NCBI GenBank assembly: GCA_021613335.1
Contig: JAJTWR010000036.1
Coordinates: forward strand, 176,501 to 240,500
DNA from: Whitmania pigra
Lineage: Eukaryota > Annelida > Clitellata > Hirudinida > Haemopidae
Direction of reading: 5' to 3'
Length of the DNA: 64,000 nucleotides
A program made the position numbers and the translations under genes. Below the pieces are notes generated by a model. That model worked only from the letters and a program-made list of their open reading frames with translations, was not told the origin of the DNA and did no database searches. The first letter of the stretch is position 1. Every line of letters begins with the position of its first letter. This document shows, in pieces, positions 42,301-54,488 of the stretch.

Positions 42301-44512
42301 TCCGAACATTATGTCTTCCCATTGTATCCTCCAGTTAATTTCTGCCAGCTCACATTCCAATCGGTAATGTCTGGATGCCAAATAAGTGGCTTTAGAAACT
42401 TAGTATCTATTTACAATTGACAATTAAATCAACCTGAAAACAAAGAACGTAGCAACTCCCGCGCCAAGAAGCAGCAAACCAAGAACTGTTGCAGAGTATC
42501 CAAAGAGGGAAAAATTTTCTAAAAATGTTTGACGAGTTAGAAAATATGAGAAAATATTGCAACAAGTACAAATACAATTCTTCCAACCGACTGGTGGGCA
42601 GCCTGAACTATCGAAACCACATGTGGGAATGTCTAGAGGTGGCGTCACTGAACGGCCCACCCAATAAATGGTCTTGCCCTCAATCAGCTCAAACTCTTTA
42701 CTCATGCCGTAGTAGGTGCCCACAGCCTGAAAGATTTTTAAAAATAATAGTTATATTAAATATCAATTTATTCAAATTATATTCAGTTTAATCCTCTGAA
42801 ATTCTCCAAACCTCGAACTTTCCAGAATCGGGATTCATGTCCAACAACGAATAATCTGCATTTCTATCGCCATTTTCATCGATCCTAACTGTTCCAGAAA
42901 TTCCTTGAATACTCAAACAATTTTAAAACTTTTAAATATTTAGGCCAGTCTTTTAGAAATAATAAGCTTTTAAATAATTACCTTCAAATGTTTTATTCCA
43001 CATTTTCCTCGTTATATGCGTTCCATTGGACAACTGTTCTTGTTCAAGTAGTGTTTCATTCAGAGCAAGGGCATACAAAACAAGGGCATCATGGAAGGCA
43101 CCGACAAAACTGTTAACCTGACGCGTTCATTAAATTTCCGATTGACTCGCTTTAAATAATACCTTTAACACTTCCATTCTAACAACAGGTTGTTCAACTT
43201 CAATTACCTCTTCATCTCCAAACAACTCGTCATTATATTCTACTTTGGCCCTTTGCTTGACATAATCTGAAAACTTCGTGTATTCTGAACTGTTTGGCTT
43301 CCTCAACGTCAAAGTCATTAAACTTTCAAAGCCTTTCCTGGCTAAATCGTTCCGTTGACCAACATCATTTGGACGGAACCATGGCTTGGCAGATGTTTTT
43401 AGATGGCTTAAAAATGCTTTAATTGTTATTTAAGGTTTAAAAGATGAATAGTTGAAATTACTTACTGAGTAAATAAGTCGAAATTCAGAAAAACGTATTC
43501 ACCGTTGACGAAATTCAATTCAGCAGCTTTTATCATAATTTCCCGCACTGAGTTTGCAGAGGCACATAAAACGACAACTAAAAACAATAAAAACAAAATG
43601 TAATTAGATAAATCCCAATATCCAATATTCGAAAGAGGTCGAACTGGCATGCTCGAGACCAATCTCCCTCGTGAGTATTTGGCTGTAATCTCTTTTGTTC
43701 TCTGGTTCATCAAACTGGTATATTTTATAATGGACAGCTTCTTGAGTGAAGAGAAAAACCACATCTGACATTGCCAAGTGGCACAGTCTTGGGGTGACGT
43801 TTGCCCCTCCATCAGAGTCCACAAGCAGCACCACGTTGTCCCAGTTGAAGTACTTGATCACAGTATATAGACATTTCGCCGCACCATCAAAGGTGGCTCC
43901 AACTCTAGTGAGCAGAGGAAATTCAGGATCAGCTTTTGTCTTGTCCCGGCCGTAGGGTCCAGACATGCCCCCCGGAGTGAGGACCGCCAGATTCCAATAC
44001 CTGGAATATCTCGCCACTGGAGCAAGACTGTACTCGCAGATGGGACCAAATAAAATTTGGACATCCCTGTGCAACTTGTAAGCATTGATTGGAGCGGCTG
44101 TGTAATCGCAGTCAGTGTCCACTTGTTTAATGGTCAGATGACATCGATTTGCGAATAGTTCTTTAGCCAGGGCATTATTATTTCGAGCATAATCCACTGC
44201 TATGTATGCAAGTCGCAATCTGAATAAATGAGTTGAAGTGTTTGGAGCCAATATGGCGATGGTGATATTTGGAACTTTGGGTGGATTTGTGGATGGCGCA
44301 GATGTTAACGGCATATACGTGGTATGTCTGACTTTCAGCGACCATTTTTCAGAATACTTGTTCTCGTAAAAATCCACAGTTGCAAGATCATCATCAAGAT
44401 CGCTTGTATTAGGGACTACATTATCTGGAATGATTGTTTCCAATTTCTTTCTTGAAGCTTGGAGTTGACATATGCAAAACAATACTATTAAAAAACGATA
44501 TACAGCCCTCAT
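39303..44512 (-). CDS. Receptor (particulate) guanylyl cyclase, natriuretic-receptor type
   Basis: A single-pass membrane enzyme that makes cGMP in response to an extracellular ligand. The first coding exon (from 44512) begins with a signal peptide ([19 protein letters not shown]) and an ANF-receptor ligand-binding domain ([27 protein letters not shown]). A transmembrane helix near 42430-42500 ([19 protein letters not shown]) follows. The kinase-homology domain spans about 42170-40690 ([48 protein letters not shown]); HGNLKS in place of HRDLK is usual for this pseudokinase. Then come the dimerisation helix ([17 protein letters not shown]) and a catalytic domain with both metal-binding regions ([25 protein letters not shown]) and DTVNTASRM. 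The final exons (near 39525-39440 and 39370-39303) give [11 protein letters not shown] and VTWWLTGE, then a stop. The catalytic residues look intact. Ligand unknown. Confidence 0.92.
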
Positions 44513-45231
44513 ACATGCAGACTGCCAAGTAACAGATCAAAAGAATTGTTTCTGCATAACTAACTCAATGAGATTTTATTCGACGAATTCAAAATATTCG
44601 TAGATTGGCTGTTTATAAAGAAGCAATGCATTGAATTGAGCCACTTATTGGTATTCATTGGCTGCTCAGCTTGTCGTCAACAAATGGGTTAAATATCAGC
44701 GCTTCAATGCCGTGAACGAGCCTGAAGGCATATTAGCAGAGGCAGCAAATTAACCTTCAAATCTTGGCTGGTTTTATTCAACCCACGCTGTGAAACAGAA
44801 GTAATTAAAATTCATCAAAGCTGAGCGCGCTTATTAACAGACTTTCCACAAGCTCAGTGCAATTTCTGTCCTCATAATTAGCATTTAATTATCTTTCTCA
44901 CCCCTCACATTTGCTTATTTAGTCATCAAAAACCCAACAACTTTGTGACATTTATCTTTTTTATTTTTTTTTATTCAACAAAAACTGTATGCATCTCTAA
45001 GAAAGCAGTTAAATGGATAATACATCTATAAAATAAAGCCAATGACTAAACCAATGAGTCCTTTCCAATGAACTGCCAATAATAACCTGCTCGATTACAA
45101 TAGTAATACATAATAACACAAATTGAAAATAAATAACTTAATAATAATATTCTACCAATCTGGATCACAAAGTAAATGCAGTAAAAGCAGGAAAAACAGA
45201 AAATGCTAGAAAAATGTGCTTCCACGAGTCT
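44513..45231. other. Intergenic between guanylyl cyclase and annexin
   Basis: Contains the presumed cyclase promoter and the annexin 3' untranslated region. No further coding region or repeat seen. Confidence 0.4.
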
Positions 45232-47124
45232 TTAGTTGTTGCCCAGAATAGCCAGAAGAAGTCTTCTGTAGTCACCTCCGCAATCATCTTGGATGAACTT
45301 TGAGAGTGGCTTGCCATAATGCTCCTGAAACTTCCTTGAAATATTCTTCAGGTCAAACTGCAACAGAAAACCATAATTATTGACAACCTGTCAAAACACA
45401 CAAAGAACCAGAAATAGAAATCGTGCCTCTGAACGAGTGACAATCAGACGAATCAGTGAATTATCGTCCGTTCCTGCTCCAGCCATGCTTTTGTAGAGTC
45501 TCTCGGCAAAGTACAAGTTAGAATCCCAGGCATACGTCACTACAATGATTAAGCATATTAACTCCAGAAATCATGATCTCATTTGAAAATAATAATTTCA
45601 CCTACCTAAGGCACAAAATCCATCCTCCAATGTTCCTGTCATTTCACTCTTGATGGAGTCAATGACTCCCTTGCCAGAAATAGCTCTGTACTTTTCAAAA
45701 GTGGCCCTCAGTTGTGGGAAGCTTCTGGTGCAAAGGATGGCATTGAAGACCGACTCGTCGGTTCCAACCTGCTTGATGCCAGCCTTAAAATAAAACATTT
45801 GTTACATGTTTTATCTTTACACTTGAAGATAGATAATGAGATTCCAACAAGGCAATTTTAAAATTTCAGAACAATTTTGTTGCCAATGCAAGCAATTTGA
45901 ATAAGTCTCATTTGGGTAATAATTTAAAAAATAAGCCAATTGACGAATGACTGAATCACTCACTTCAATGAGGGCTCGTGCATCTGCTTCTGCCTTTGCA
46001 TGATCAACAGTTAAGCTTTCATCCCTGGCTGCAGTAACCTGAGAGACTAAGAGACATTCAAAGTGACCACTGGTATCATTTTTCAGATCCTCCTCAAGAC
46101 TTCTATGGAAATCTACAACATATGTCAACACAATTTAAAATCATTGTAAACAACTGTTTTAATCAATCCACTAACGAGCTTCATAATGAGCCTTAATCGC
46201 TTTGATTTCCTGGTTTGGTCTTGGACACAAGATTTCAATCAAAGTAGCTTCATCTGTTCCAGCTCCCTAGATATTGTTTCATTATTAATAATTTATAATT
46301 TGTATTTGAATTAGCTGAAATAGTGGCATCTCTATTATTATTTTATATCAAGAAATCACATGACCAAAATTCACATTTATGTTATAATCAGAAGTTATCC
46401 AACCTTCATTGCAGCCCTGAGTTCCTTGGCAAGATACAAAGGAAATGGGTCCATGAGGGCCAAAACAGCATCCTCAAAATTTCCTCCCAACTCAGACTTT
46501 AAGTCATCAATTAAATCCTGTTTGAAACAAAAAAGTGGTTAGTGGCAGGCAATACAAAAACAACAGTAAAACAATATTTATTCACCCTTCCAAACATAGA
46601 CTTAAATTTGCCTTTCATTTCCTGTCTCTGGGCATTGTTGTGTGCCACAAGGACCCTTATTATTGCTTCTTCATCTGTGCCTATTGCACAAACAAAACTT
46701 CATTTTAAGTAAACTACATGCTATCAATTAAATTAAGATTGTTACTATATTTTTATTCAAATAAAATGTCATAAATGTCCGAAAAACTAAACCACATTCC
46801 CAACACTAACCAAGGCCCTTCATTGCTTTTCTCAACTCATTGCAAGCTGCCTCAACATTGAAGTTTGGGTTAGCTGTTATCTGGAAAAGAAATTTTAATA
46901 ATGGAAAAATGTCAAACTAAAGTGCTAGTTTCTGGCAAAATTATTTGTATTTTTATTCCTTTTTTTGGCACTCGATTACAACTACTTATAAGTCACTTAT
47001 ACTGAAATACTTGCATCTAGGTGAAATATCAGGAAAATCAATAGAATCGAGCGATGAGTAGAAACATTTGATCTTATGCAAAGTTATTATCCGATTTGTC
47101 GTAAAGTAAACTCACGGTAGCCAT
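45232..47124 (-). CDS. Annexin (copy 1), nine exons, 314 aa
   Basis: Annexins bind acidic phospholipid membranes in the presence of calcium. Exons 47124-47116, 46880-46811, 46680-46586, 46517-46404, 46266-46176, 46112-45964, 45783-45606, 45539-45427 and 45357-45232 sum to 945 nt in one frame. Four annexin repeats are visible with type-2 calcium loops: MKGLGTDE, MKGAGTDE, the modified IKQVGTDE in repeat 3 and MAGAGTDD in repeat 4. The N-terminal tail is very short (MATITANPNF). The intron after exon 8 has a GC donor (CAGAG/GCACGA); the matching intron of the paralogue has GT. Exon structure is identical to the plus-strand annexin at 54489-56454, so the two are duplicates. Exon 7 is nearly identical between them. 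Confidence 0.95.
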
Positions 47125-47874
47125 GGCTGGTGTCTCAAACGGAAGCAGACAAATAGGTCAAAATGCTTCTAAAAGCAGTATTTTAACACTAATGTTAGCG
47201 CTTTAAGTGCAGAAAACAGTCACTGCCATTGGTTGAATTCCAAAACTCATTAACATAAATTACCATTTTTTAATAGCAGGTGCGCCGAAATGATAAATAA
47301 TTACTACTATTAATTATTTATTTTTCTTCTTTGCATCATTAAAATTTATATCAACATGGTAAAACAAAATAGACAATGAATGCCAGCCAAAGGATTCCCG
47401 AAGGGTGCAAGTACCCGCTAAGAAGACCTTTTGTCTGCGAATGATCAGATGTTATTGGGAAAATGCTATAAAACTTTTCTGCAAATTGCATCTTTGCCTA
47501 ATTTGTAGAAAGTTTTGATGCCAATTTCTAACAAATCAATAATATATTTTTTTTAATTTTATTTTTGATGTGATATAATTGTTTTATATGGCATACGTAT
47601 ATGGCGCCACAAATATTTATATCATCACTATTACTATATGTAATTCATCATCGAATTATAGAGACTACTCTGCATGTTTTTCCTACTTTTCATTTGCAAA
47701 ATAATAGAGTAGCGATTGAGTTGTGGGGCGAGGATTTGAGAACACTTTCAGATGTATTTTCACCTGGACGTTTAATACCGAGTTTGATGGGTAGATTTTA
47801 ATAAAGGTTCATGATAAAAAAGTAAATATTTAAAATAAGGATGGTTCTTAAACTGTTACAATCCAATCTGCATG
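47125..47874. other. Intergenic between annexin 1 and SLC25A20
   Basis: Holds the annexin promoter and the carrier 3' untranslated region. A plus-strand frame at 47601-47801 has no family resemblance and is not called. Confidence 0.4.
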
Positions 47875-50134
47875 TCAACGCATCAACCCAAAGATTTCTT
47901 TCTCAAGCCAATTCAGTGCCACCATGGTTAATTCATACCCAAGGAAGCATGCCTGAAAAAAAATAGAATCAACAGAATAATCAAAAGTAACATAACTCAA
48001 AAAATATGCCAAAAATTTAAGAAAGACATTATGAACAGCCTCAAAGCCTCACCGCGTTAGCAGGAAATGCTCGCAACATGACAGGCACAAAACCTTTAAA
48101 GAGAGCCATGGCTCCTTCCTCACGTATCAGCTGAGCAAATACACTTCTGACTCCTCTCGGATATGTACCTTCAGGGGCTTCGATGAAGAAAAAAATGGAT
48201 ATTTAAAGGATAAAGCTCAGCGAAACAAAATTTTTTATGTTTATCCGATTTCTTGAGTGCCTTGCACATCTGAATAAAATGTGAAGGCACTACCATTCAC
48301 ATAGTGCCTCTACCCGAGGGCTCTTTCACTACCATGGCGTTCAAAACATTGGCAAAATATTTACTTAGGCGTGCAGGTTAGCCGAATGGGTTACGTGCCT
48401 GCATACAGCGGTAATGGCAACAGTCGTAATGTGTCGTGTTCGAATCCCAGCCTGCACTGCCGCCAGCGCTCTTGGGAAGGAGTGCTATATAAATGGTTAC
48501 AAGAAGCGCCTCTGATGCTATGCATATGGCGCTATATAAATGAAGTTACAATTACAATTACTTGGTAACAAATCAACTCTATTTAGAGTGTAATTGAAAA
48601 TAATAACAGCAAATTATAAAACATATAATTAGCAAATGAATATGAATTTCATGACAAATACCATTTACCAGTTTGAAGTCTTGACTTGAGGACATCAGCT
48701 GGCATGGCTACAATCCAGTTAAAAATACCAGCCATTCCTCCTGCAAACAATGTCCTCCAGGTGCTAAGTTCTTTTTGCCTGACAAATATTTGCTTATGCA
48801 CTTGCTTACTTCACAAAAGAAATAATTTGCTTCCAGTTCATATAAAAAGTATGGAGATTCACCCCTCCGGTGTTAATGAGATTTTAATCCACTCGTAGCT
48901 CATGAAATACATTCCACTGGCTGGTACATCTGGATAATCAAAGAGTATCAATAAATAAGGAATACATTATAGCAATTAAAATCATGAACTTTAAAACCTC
49001 TGAGAAAGGTTGCCATGGTTCCCTTAAAAATACTTCTGACCCCACCTTCCTTGTACAACTGTTTTACACAATCAACAGGCCCTGAAAACTTGGCCGTTGA
49101 TGCAGATTGTTGGATCTTAATATAAGAAAAACATTCATTGAATGCTCATTGGTCTGAGTGATTACAATGACTAAATTTTAAAACAGACCTGCAAAAGGCA
49201 TTTAATTCTTTCCCCTGGACCTAAGATAAATGATGAAAACATACCAGCTAATGTGCCAGCCAAGAAGAGCTGGGGATATCTGTAGGCAAATAGTTTTAGA
49301 ATATGTTCATCAAAAGCTTGCTTTTCAGAAATATTTTTATTTCTCTAACGTCAGAGAATCATCAGGCCCCGATTGTTGCAAACGTTTTCCAACATGGTAT
49401 CCAAAAAAACTGACAGCAAATATTGGGGCAACTCCAGCAAGAGGAGTGGCCATGCCCTTGTAAAATCCCTTTGGTCCCTATAAATATTATTATATATATA
49501 TTTAAAGAAAATAGCTTAATTAACTTTAAAAGATATTCTGATAATTCATGGTATAATTAGTAAATTTAAATAAATTTATCACTTTACTTCTTTAATGAAG
49601 ATCTGCTTGGTACAGTCGTAAGTCCCTGAATAGCCACCAAATCCTTTTGGGGCAGTTTGTAACCTAACCTTTAAGTGGAAATATTTATATTAATTTAAGT
49701 GGAGAGTAAAAGAGATTCTTTACAAGCACAGTTGATACATTACCAGTTGATAAGAAAGTAAAATGAAATTAATAATAAGGAATAACAATTTATAATAACA
49801 AGAACTGCCTCTAATGCTATGCACAAAGTACCTTTAAAATCAATTATTGTTTATAATAGCATTTATGACCAAATTCACATCAGGTTTAGTCAACAACTAT
49901 TTTCACTGCATATAAGTTCTGATCTGAATTTAAGCAAACTTTGGGCTTTATAATAATAGCTAATTTCGAAGGTGCCATGTGCATAGTGTCAGAAAATACA
50001 GTCTAAAATTTTAGAAAACTGGTCAGTTACTCGTGACATACTTTTACTGTGTCGAAAGGATGACCAGTTACAACAAGACATATTCCCCCACACCCACCGG
50101 CGATAAATCCCTTGATAGGGCTAGTTTCGTTCAT
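47875..50134 (-). CDS. SLC25A20: Mitochondrial carnitine/acylcarnitine carrier
   Basis: This carrier exchanges acylcarnitine for carnitine across the inner mitochondrial membrane for fatty-acid oxidation. Nine exons: 50134-50042, 49668-49588, 49477-49350, 49279-49189, 49115-48998, 48929-48863, 48778-48669, 48178-48053 and 47952-47875, giving about 297 residues (family about 300). All three mitochondrial-carrier repeats are present. Signature motifs include GHPFDTVK with VRLQTAPKG in repeat 1, [11 protein letters not shown] in repeat 2 and [12 protein letters not shown] in repeat 3. Other family landmarks are [33 protein letters not shown] and ACFLGYE. The GPGERIK version of the second signature is typical of the carnitine carrier. 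One exon boundary may be off by a base. A SINE lies in the seventh intron. Confidence 0.92.
48371..48562 (+). repeat. tRNA-derived SINE with ATTAC tail
   Basis: 48371-48457 resembles a long-variable-arm tRNA (Leu/Ser-like). A perfect 7-bp acceptor stem pairs GTGCAGG with CCTGCAC, the A-box is TTAGCCGAATGGGTTACG and the B-box GTGTTCGAATCCC. A body follows (GCGCCTCTGATGCTATGCAT, GCGCTATATAAATG) and then an ACAATTACAATTAC tail. Part of the body recurs at 49800-49830 (TGCCTCTAATGCTATGCA). It lies inside an SLC25A20 intron on the opposite strand. Confidence 0.78.
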
Positions 50135-50864
50135 CGTTGCTCACTTAATGTAAAACCTGTAAACCTGGTTCTTGAACCCGAACAAGCACATGTCGCAGGC
50201 ACAAGCACATTTAGGATCATCATGAAATCCCAGAATACTTTTGTCATAATGAAAACGCGTTAAATATTGTTTTCGCAAAACTTTTTTACAAAAAATATAA
50301 ACGTTATTTAAAATGCGTAAAGTTGTTTGTAAATAGGAGATCAGAATATTTATGTAGGACAATATTTGTTTTTAATATTTATTTAAAAAATGCGTTGTAA
50401 TTCTATGTTTTAAATTAATAAAAGTATCACAATAAAATGATACGTAAAATAATATACTAGACACTATATAACAGATTTTTAAACCAAAAAAATAACATTT
50501 TAATGTAAATAAATAAAATTTTACAGCGTCACTAATAATTTAATGTACTTAAAAACAAATAAAACTATACTGTATCTTTGTTATTGCTTTTTTCAGTGTC
50601 AATGCATCTCAAAACGCGATTCCAATATTTATTATATACTAATTGGTGATAAATAGTGATTAAGTACGGTCGAGAATTCTCTGGAAGAGAAAAACCATAC
50701 TATTTAAGTGAGAGGCATTTTTAATCACCATCCAGATAAATCATACCTATCGACAAATCGAATTAAATTTCCAAATTGTTTCGTAAGTATTAATTTTGCT
50801 TCGCCTTGAGCATAAGTCTTAAATATATTAGATTTTACTCACAACATGTATTTTAACATAGAAA
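50135..50864. promoter_or_regulatory. Head-to-head intergenic region
   Basis: The 730 bp between the start codons of SLC25A20 (minus) and PRKRIP1 (plus) must hold both promoters. It is AT-rich, with no TATA box or CpG-rich core I can single out. A shared bidirectional promoter is possible but not shown by the sequence. Confidence 0.4.
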
Positions 50865-52118
50865 ATGTCTTCGGACGAAGATGACAATAATGACATCATT
50901 GTTTCCAAAAATGTTATTGATGTGCAAAGAATGAAGATAGAGAAACTGATGAAAAATCCGGTTAGTAGTTATATCGTGCTGATGCATCTTAAATTGCTGC
51001 TTGACGAATCTAGCCTTTTTAATATGTTCTTGCAATAACTGTATTTGAATTTTAGACCAAGCCAGCATTCATACCAGAAAAACCAGCGGAAAAACTTCCA
51101 AGGGCATTCAATCCTCCTGAAATTGTTAGGAATATTTGGGGTAAGTAATCAAATTATCTCAAGTGTTATAAATTTGTAAAAAAAAAAGGCTATAAGTTTT
51201 TATTCAAGATATTAGCTGTGCATTTTGGCACAAGTTATTCATGATACATGTTGTGCATATATTAAATTTATTTTTTACTCAGGTTCAAGTGCTGGTGCAG
51301 GAAGTGGTGATTTCCATGTTTATAGAGGGATCAGACGGAGAGAATTTGCTCGACAGAAATATCTGGATGAACTGTCCGTTAAGGTAGTTAACATTTAGTT
51401 TTATTAAACTTCAAGTTTATTTTATTAACTTCCATTTCATAACTAGACAATTAGGATGGTAGACCTTGTCAATTGTAATTTTTATATCAGCATTTAATTA
51501 CTTATTATGGTTAGTAACTCAGTGTACTTTATTAAACGTATGTTACATTATATCAGGAATCTCGTGACAAAGAATTCATCGAACGACTGGAAACGCACAA
51601 AAAGGAAGCTGAGGAAAGGACAGCAAAAAAGAGAGCTAAGAGGTTTGAAGTAGTTTTTAATTCAATTTATTTACAAATCATCCATTTGTTATTTTTTAGT
51701 GTTAAGTAAGATCATAATGTTTTAAAATTGTAAACAATGTTTGCCAATCAGATTTATGAAATTTGTTTTTTTGTTTCAATGGACAGCCATATGCAGTCTA
51801 TATTAATGTTGACGGAATTTTCCAAATTTAAACTTTTATTTCACAGACTAAAAAAGAAACAAAAAGAGAAAAGAAACAAAGAAGTCAAGAAAGCAAAAGG
51901 TGAATTTTGTTTAATGTTCACCAAGTGGTTATGAATGCCTATGAATGAATTAACCTTTTTATTATAACTGTTTAATCACGTAACATTGCATAATACTTAT
52001 ATCTTTTTTTGTCAAATTTTTAGTTGAAGGACAAGATAATCATAATGGAGTTGTCAAAGATGATGCACATAAGGCTGACAGTGAAGATGAAGACGATGAT
52101 GATGATGTTAAAAAGTGA
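50865..52118 (+). CDS. PRKRIP1: PRKRIP1-like spliceosomal protein
   Basis: PRKRIP1 is a small nuclear protein found in the catalytic spliceosome and named for PKR interaction in mammals. Six exons (50865-50960, 51056-51140, 51283-51383, 51557-51642, 51847-51899, 52024-52118) sum to 516 nt in one frame, 171 residues. Conserved family blocks are [60 protein letters not shown] and a long basic helix ([20 protein letters not shown]). An acidic C-terminus follows ([12 protein letters not shown]). All donors are GT. A polyadenylation signal follows 60 bases after the stop. Confidence 0.95.
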
Positions 52119-52177
52119 ATTTATAGATATAAAATTTTCTTTTGTAAAAGACTGTTTCTGTGTAATATATGTTTTTG

Positions 52178-52183
52178 AATAAA
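52178..52183 (+). terminator. PRKRIP1 polyadenylation signal
   Basis: AATAAA 60 bases downstream of the PRKRIP1 stop codon, on the coding strand. Confidence 0.7.
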
Positions 52184-52299
52184 TATTTTAATTGAATGAA
52201 TTTGTTCAAATTAGCTTTCAAGCACCTCCGGTGCCTTAAAAATTAACTTATTATTATATTTGTCCATATGTGTCAACTTCTGTTCTGATTAGTATAGAG

Positions 52300-52781
52300 C
52301 AGGGGTACTCAAACTTTTTTGGCCGGGGTCCACATTACGTAATTTTCAGATAGGTGGCGGTCCACAAGGGTCAAAGTCATGCGGACCGGGGGGGGGGTAA
52401 AGTAAAAAGTATTTAGAGTGATGCATGGAACTGCTTGTCCTTCATGACTTCTTTGATATTTGGAGAATAGCTAGTAATTGCAATTCTCAAACAATTTCCA
52501 AGATGTACATCAGTTAATTGACTTCGATTTTTAAACTTGATAATGTTCATAGTTGAAAATGATGATTCACAGGTGTAAGTTGATCCAAATATTGTCAGAA
52601 CTGATAAAGCCAATTTCTTGGAGCAAGGGTATTGACCCTCAATTACAAACTTAGACCAGAATTCAGAATTTTTTAACTTTTTAAATTTTTAAATTTATTT
52701 TTTTGGAAATAATTGGAGGTCCACTTAAAAGCTATCGGCGGTCCGGATTGTGGACCGCGGTCCGCAGTTTGAGTACCCCTG
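52300..52781. mobile_element. Short hAT element with exact TIRs and 8-bp TSD
   Basis: The ends CAGGGGTACTCAAACT and AGTTTGAGTACCCCTG are perfect 16-bp inverted repeats, and homology continues inward (GGTCCACA against TGTGGACC). The flanks carry an exact 8-bp duplication GTATAGAG (52292-52299 and 52782-52789). The minus-strand frame 52613-52413 encodes the hAT dimerisation region (VLTIFGSTYTCESSFSTMNI, NRSQLTDVHLGNCLRIAIT). It is therefore an internal-deletion derivative that kept the transposase C-terminus. It inserted about 120 bases past the PRKRIP1 polyadenylation signal. Confidence 0.93.
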
Positions 52782-52789
52782 GTATAGAG

Positions 52790-54488
52790 TATAATATCAA
52801 TGATATTAATAATAACTATAAATCTGCATAGTTAATCTCAAGAGAAATCTCAAAGAAATATAATATAGTATCCTTCACTGAAGTGTGCTCAATACTTGGA
52901 TAATGTTGGAAAGATTAAACTAAAATTACATTTGTAAATGTTATTTTTATTATTTATTTATTTGATTATAGTCCATTGCATAACTGAGATGATTTGGACT
53001 TTTAAATGTTATTTAACGATGCAATGAATATCATCATCAAAAACTGTTTAAAAATGAAAACTCTTCATAGTAACACAAAATACTTGGGATATAACTTTGC
53101 CACTATACCTGTCTATGCAAAAAGAAATTTAGGCACAATTTATTACAGAAGACACAAAATGTGCAACCAACTTTGAGAAATGTCATCTCATTGAATAATA
53201 GTCTTGAAGCAGTAGGATCAATCAACTTCTTGATCGACTTTTTCCTGATTCCAAATTACAACAAATCTGCTTTCTACAATTAGATTTTCAGCCCCGACCA
53301 GTATCTTCAAGGTGTTATATGCCAAACATCTCTCACTTAACTGCTTGAATAATCTTCACATTGGTAATAGGGGCTCAACTCCTTGCTGATGAACTTGTTC
53401 TATCTTCGACTTCTTCCTGATTCTCAATATAACGAATCTACTGATTTTCTTAAAAAGATCTCCAGACGTGATCAATTCCTTCCAGCTCATATTGGCTGCT
53501 TTTTGTCCTCACCCTTTACAAGTTCATTCTCAAAGAAGCACTCTTCTGCTTGAGTATTCTTGTTGTTGGCAGCAACATCTCTCAATCTCACCTCCATTGG
53601 ATCACAAAAGTTATGCTAAACTTGTTACTCTTCATCACGCCTGGGACTAAGTACAAGCACAAGTACCTTTACCAAGTATCAATGTATTAAGGACAAGTAC
53701 TTGTACAAGTACATTACTAATTGATCTCTTTTCATTGCTCAGACTGCCTACATTGATTGTTTAATGTTTAAATTTATTTGTCGCAGGTAAAACGAAGGAA
53801 ATAATAAATCGAATTAAGTAAACCATGTTTTAAACAAAATGAAAAAGTTGTACTCTCATAGGTTCAAAGGCAACTTGCGACAAGGTTTGAGGTCAAGTTT
53901 TAATTTTAAAAAAATCTCATTTTCTGTAAAACCTTCGCACACCATGAAGGATTGACTTTTTTTGCCGCTTCCCCTTGCTCCCCTCCCACAAATGACGTCC
54001 CTGGTGGTCCCTGGATCTTTTTATTTCTCGTCGGTTGTGTATGTATGAAATTAGAAAAACATTTAAAAAGCGGCAACTCCGCCTATGCATAAGTCCATAT
54101 TGAGTTATGAACTTTAACCATTGAGAATAGGCGTATGCGTAACAATATATAACATATAACAGTTTTTTCAACAACTTCTGTAAATTCACTCTCGAACTTG
54201 ATTGAATCAGTCATCGACATTATTTAGCTAACAATAAACTAGTTTCTCCCAGTAAGAGCAGATGTAAACGAAAGAACGACATTTTAAGGCCGACAATACT
54301 AGCGAATATTTTCGATCTTAATGGCAAGTTTTTTAATTTAATAAATGCATGCTTTTGTAATATTTTGCGATCGTGATTGGTTTGATATAATTTGCCCAAC
54401 ACTTGACATACCAGGCCACCTGCTGGTAGCTCTGACGACAAATATCTCAACAAATTAATCAAGCTTGCGCACTTGACCTTCTTGAGAA
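52790..54488. other. Intergenic between hAT element and annexin 2
   Basis: No gene supported. Two similar stretches at about 53220-53270 and 53400-53450 share TCGACTTYTTCCTGATTCYMA and ACRAATCTRCT, a diverged direct repeat about 180 bases apart. A CAAGTAC-rich patch at 53650-53715 contains the perfect 16-bp palindrome GTACTTGTACAAGTAC (53697-53712). Confidence 0.45.

Noticed and set aside
44513..45231. Linkage of guanylyl cyclase and annexin as a functional cluster
   Set aside because: Separate promoters, unrelated functions and no shared regulatory motif; ordinary neighbours.
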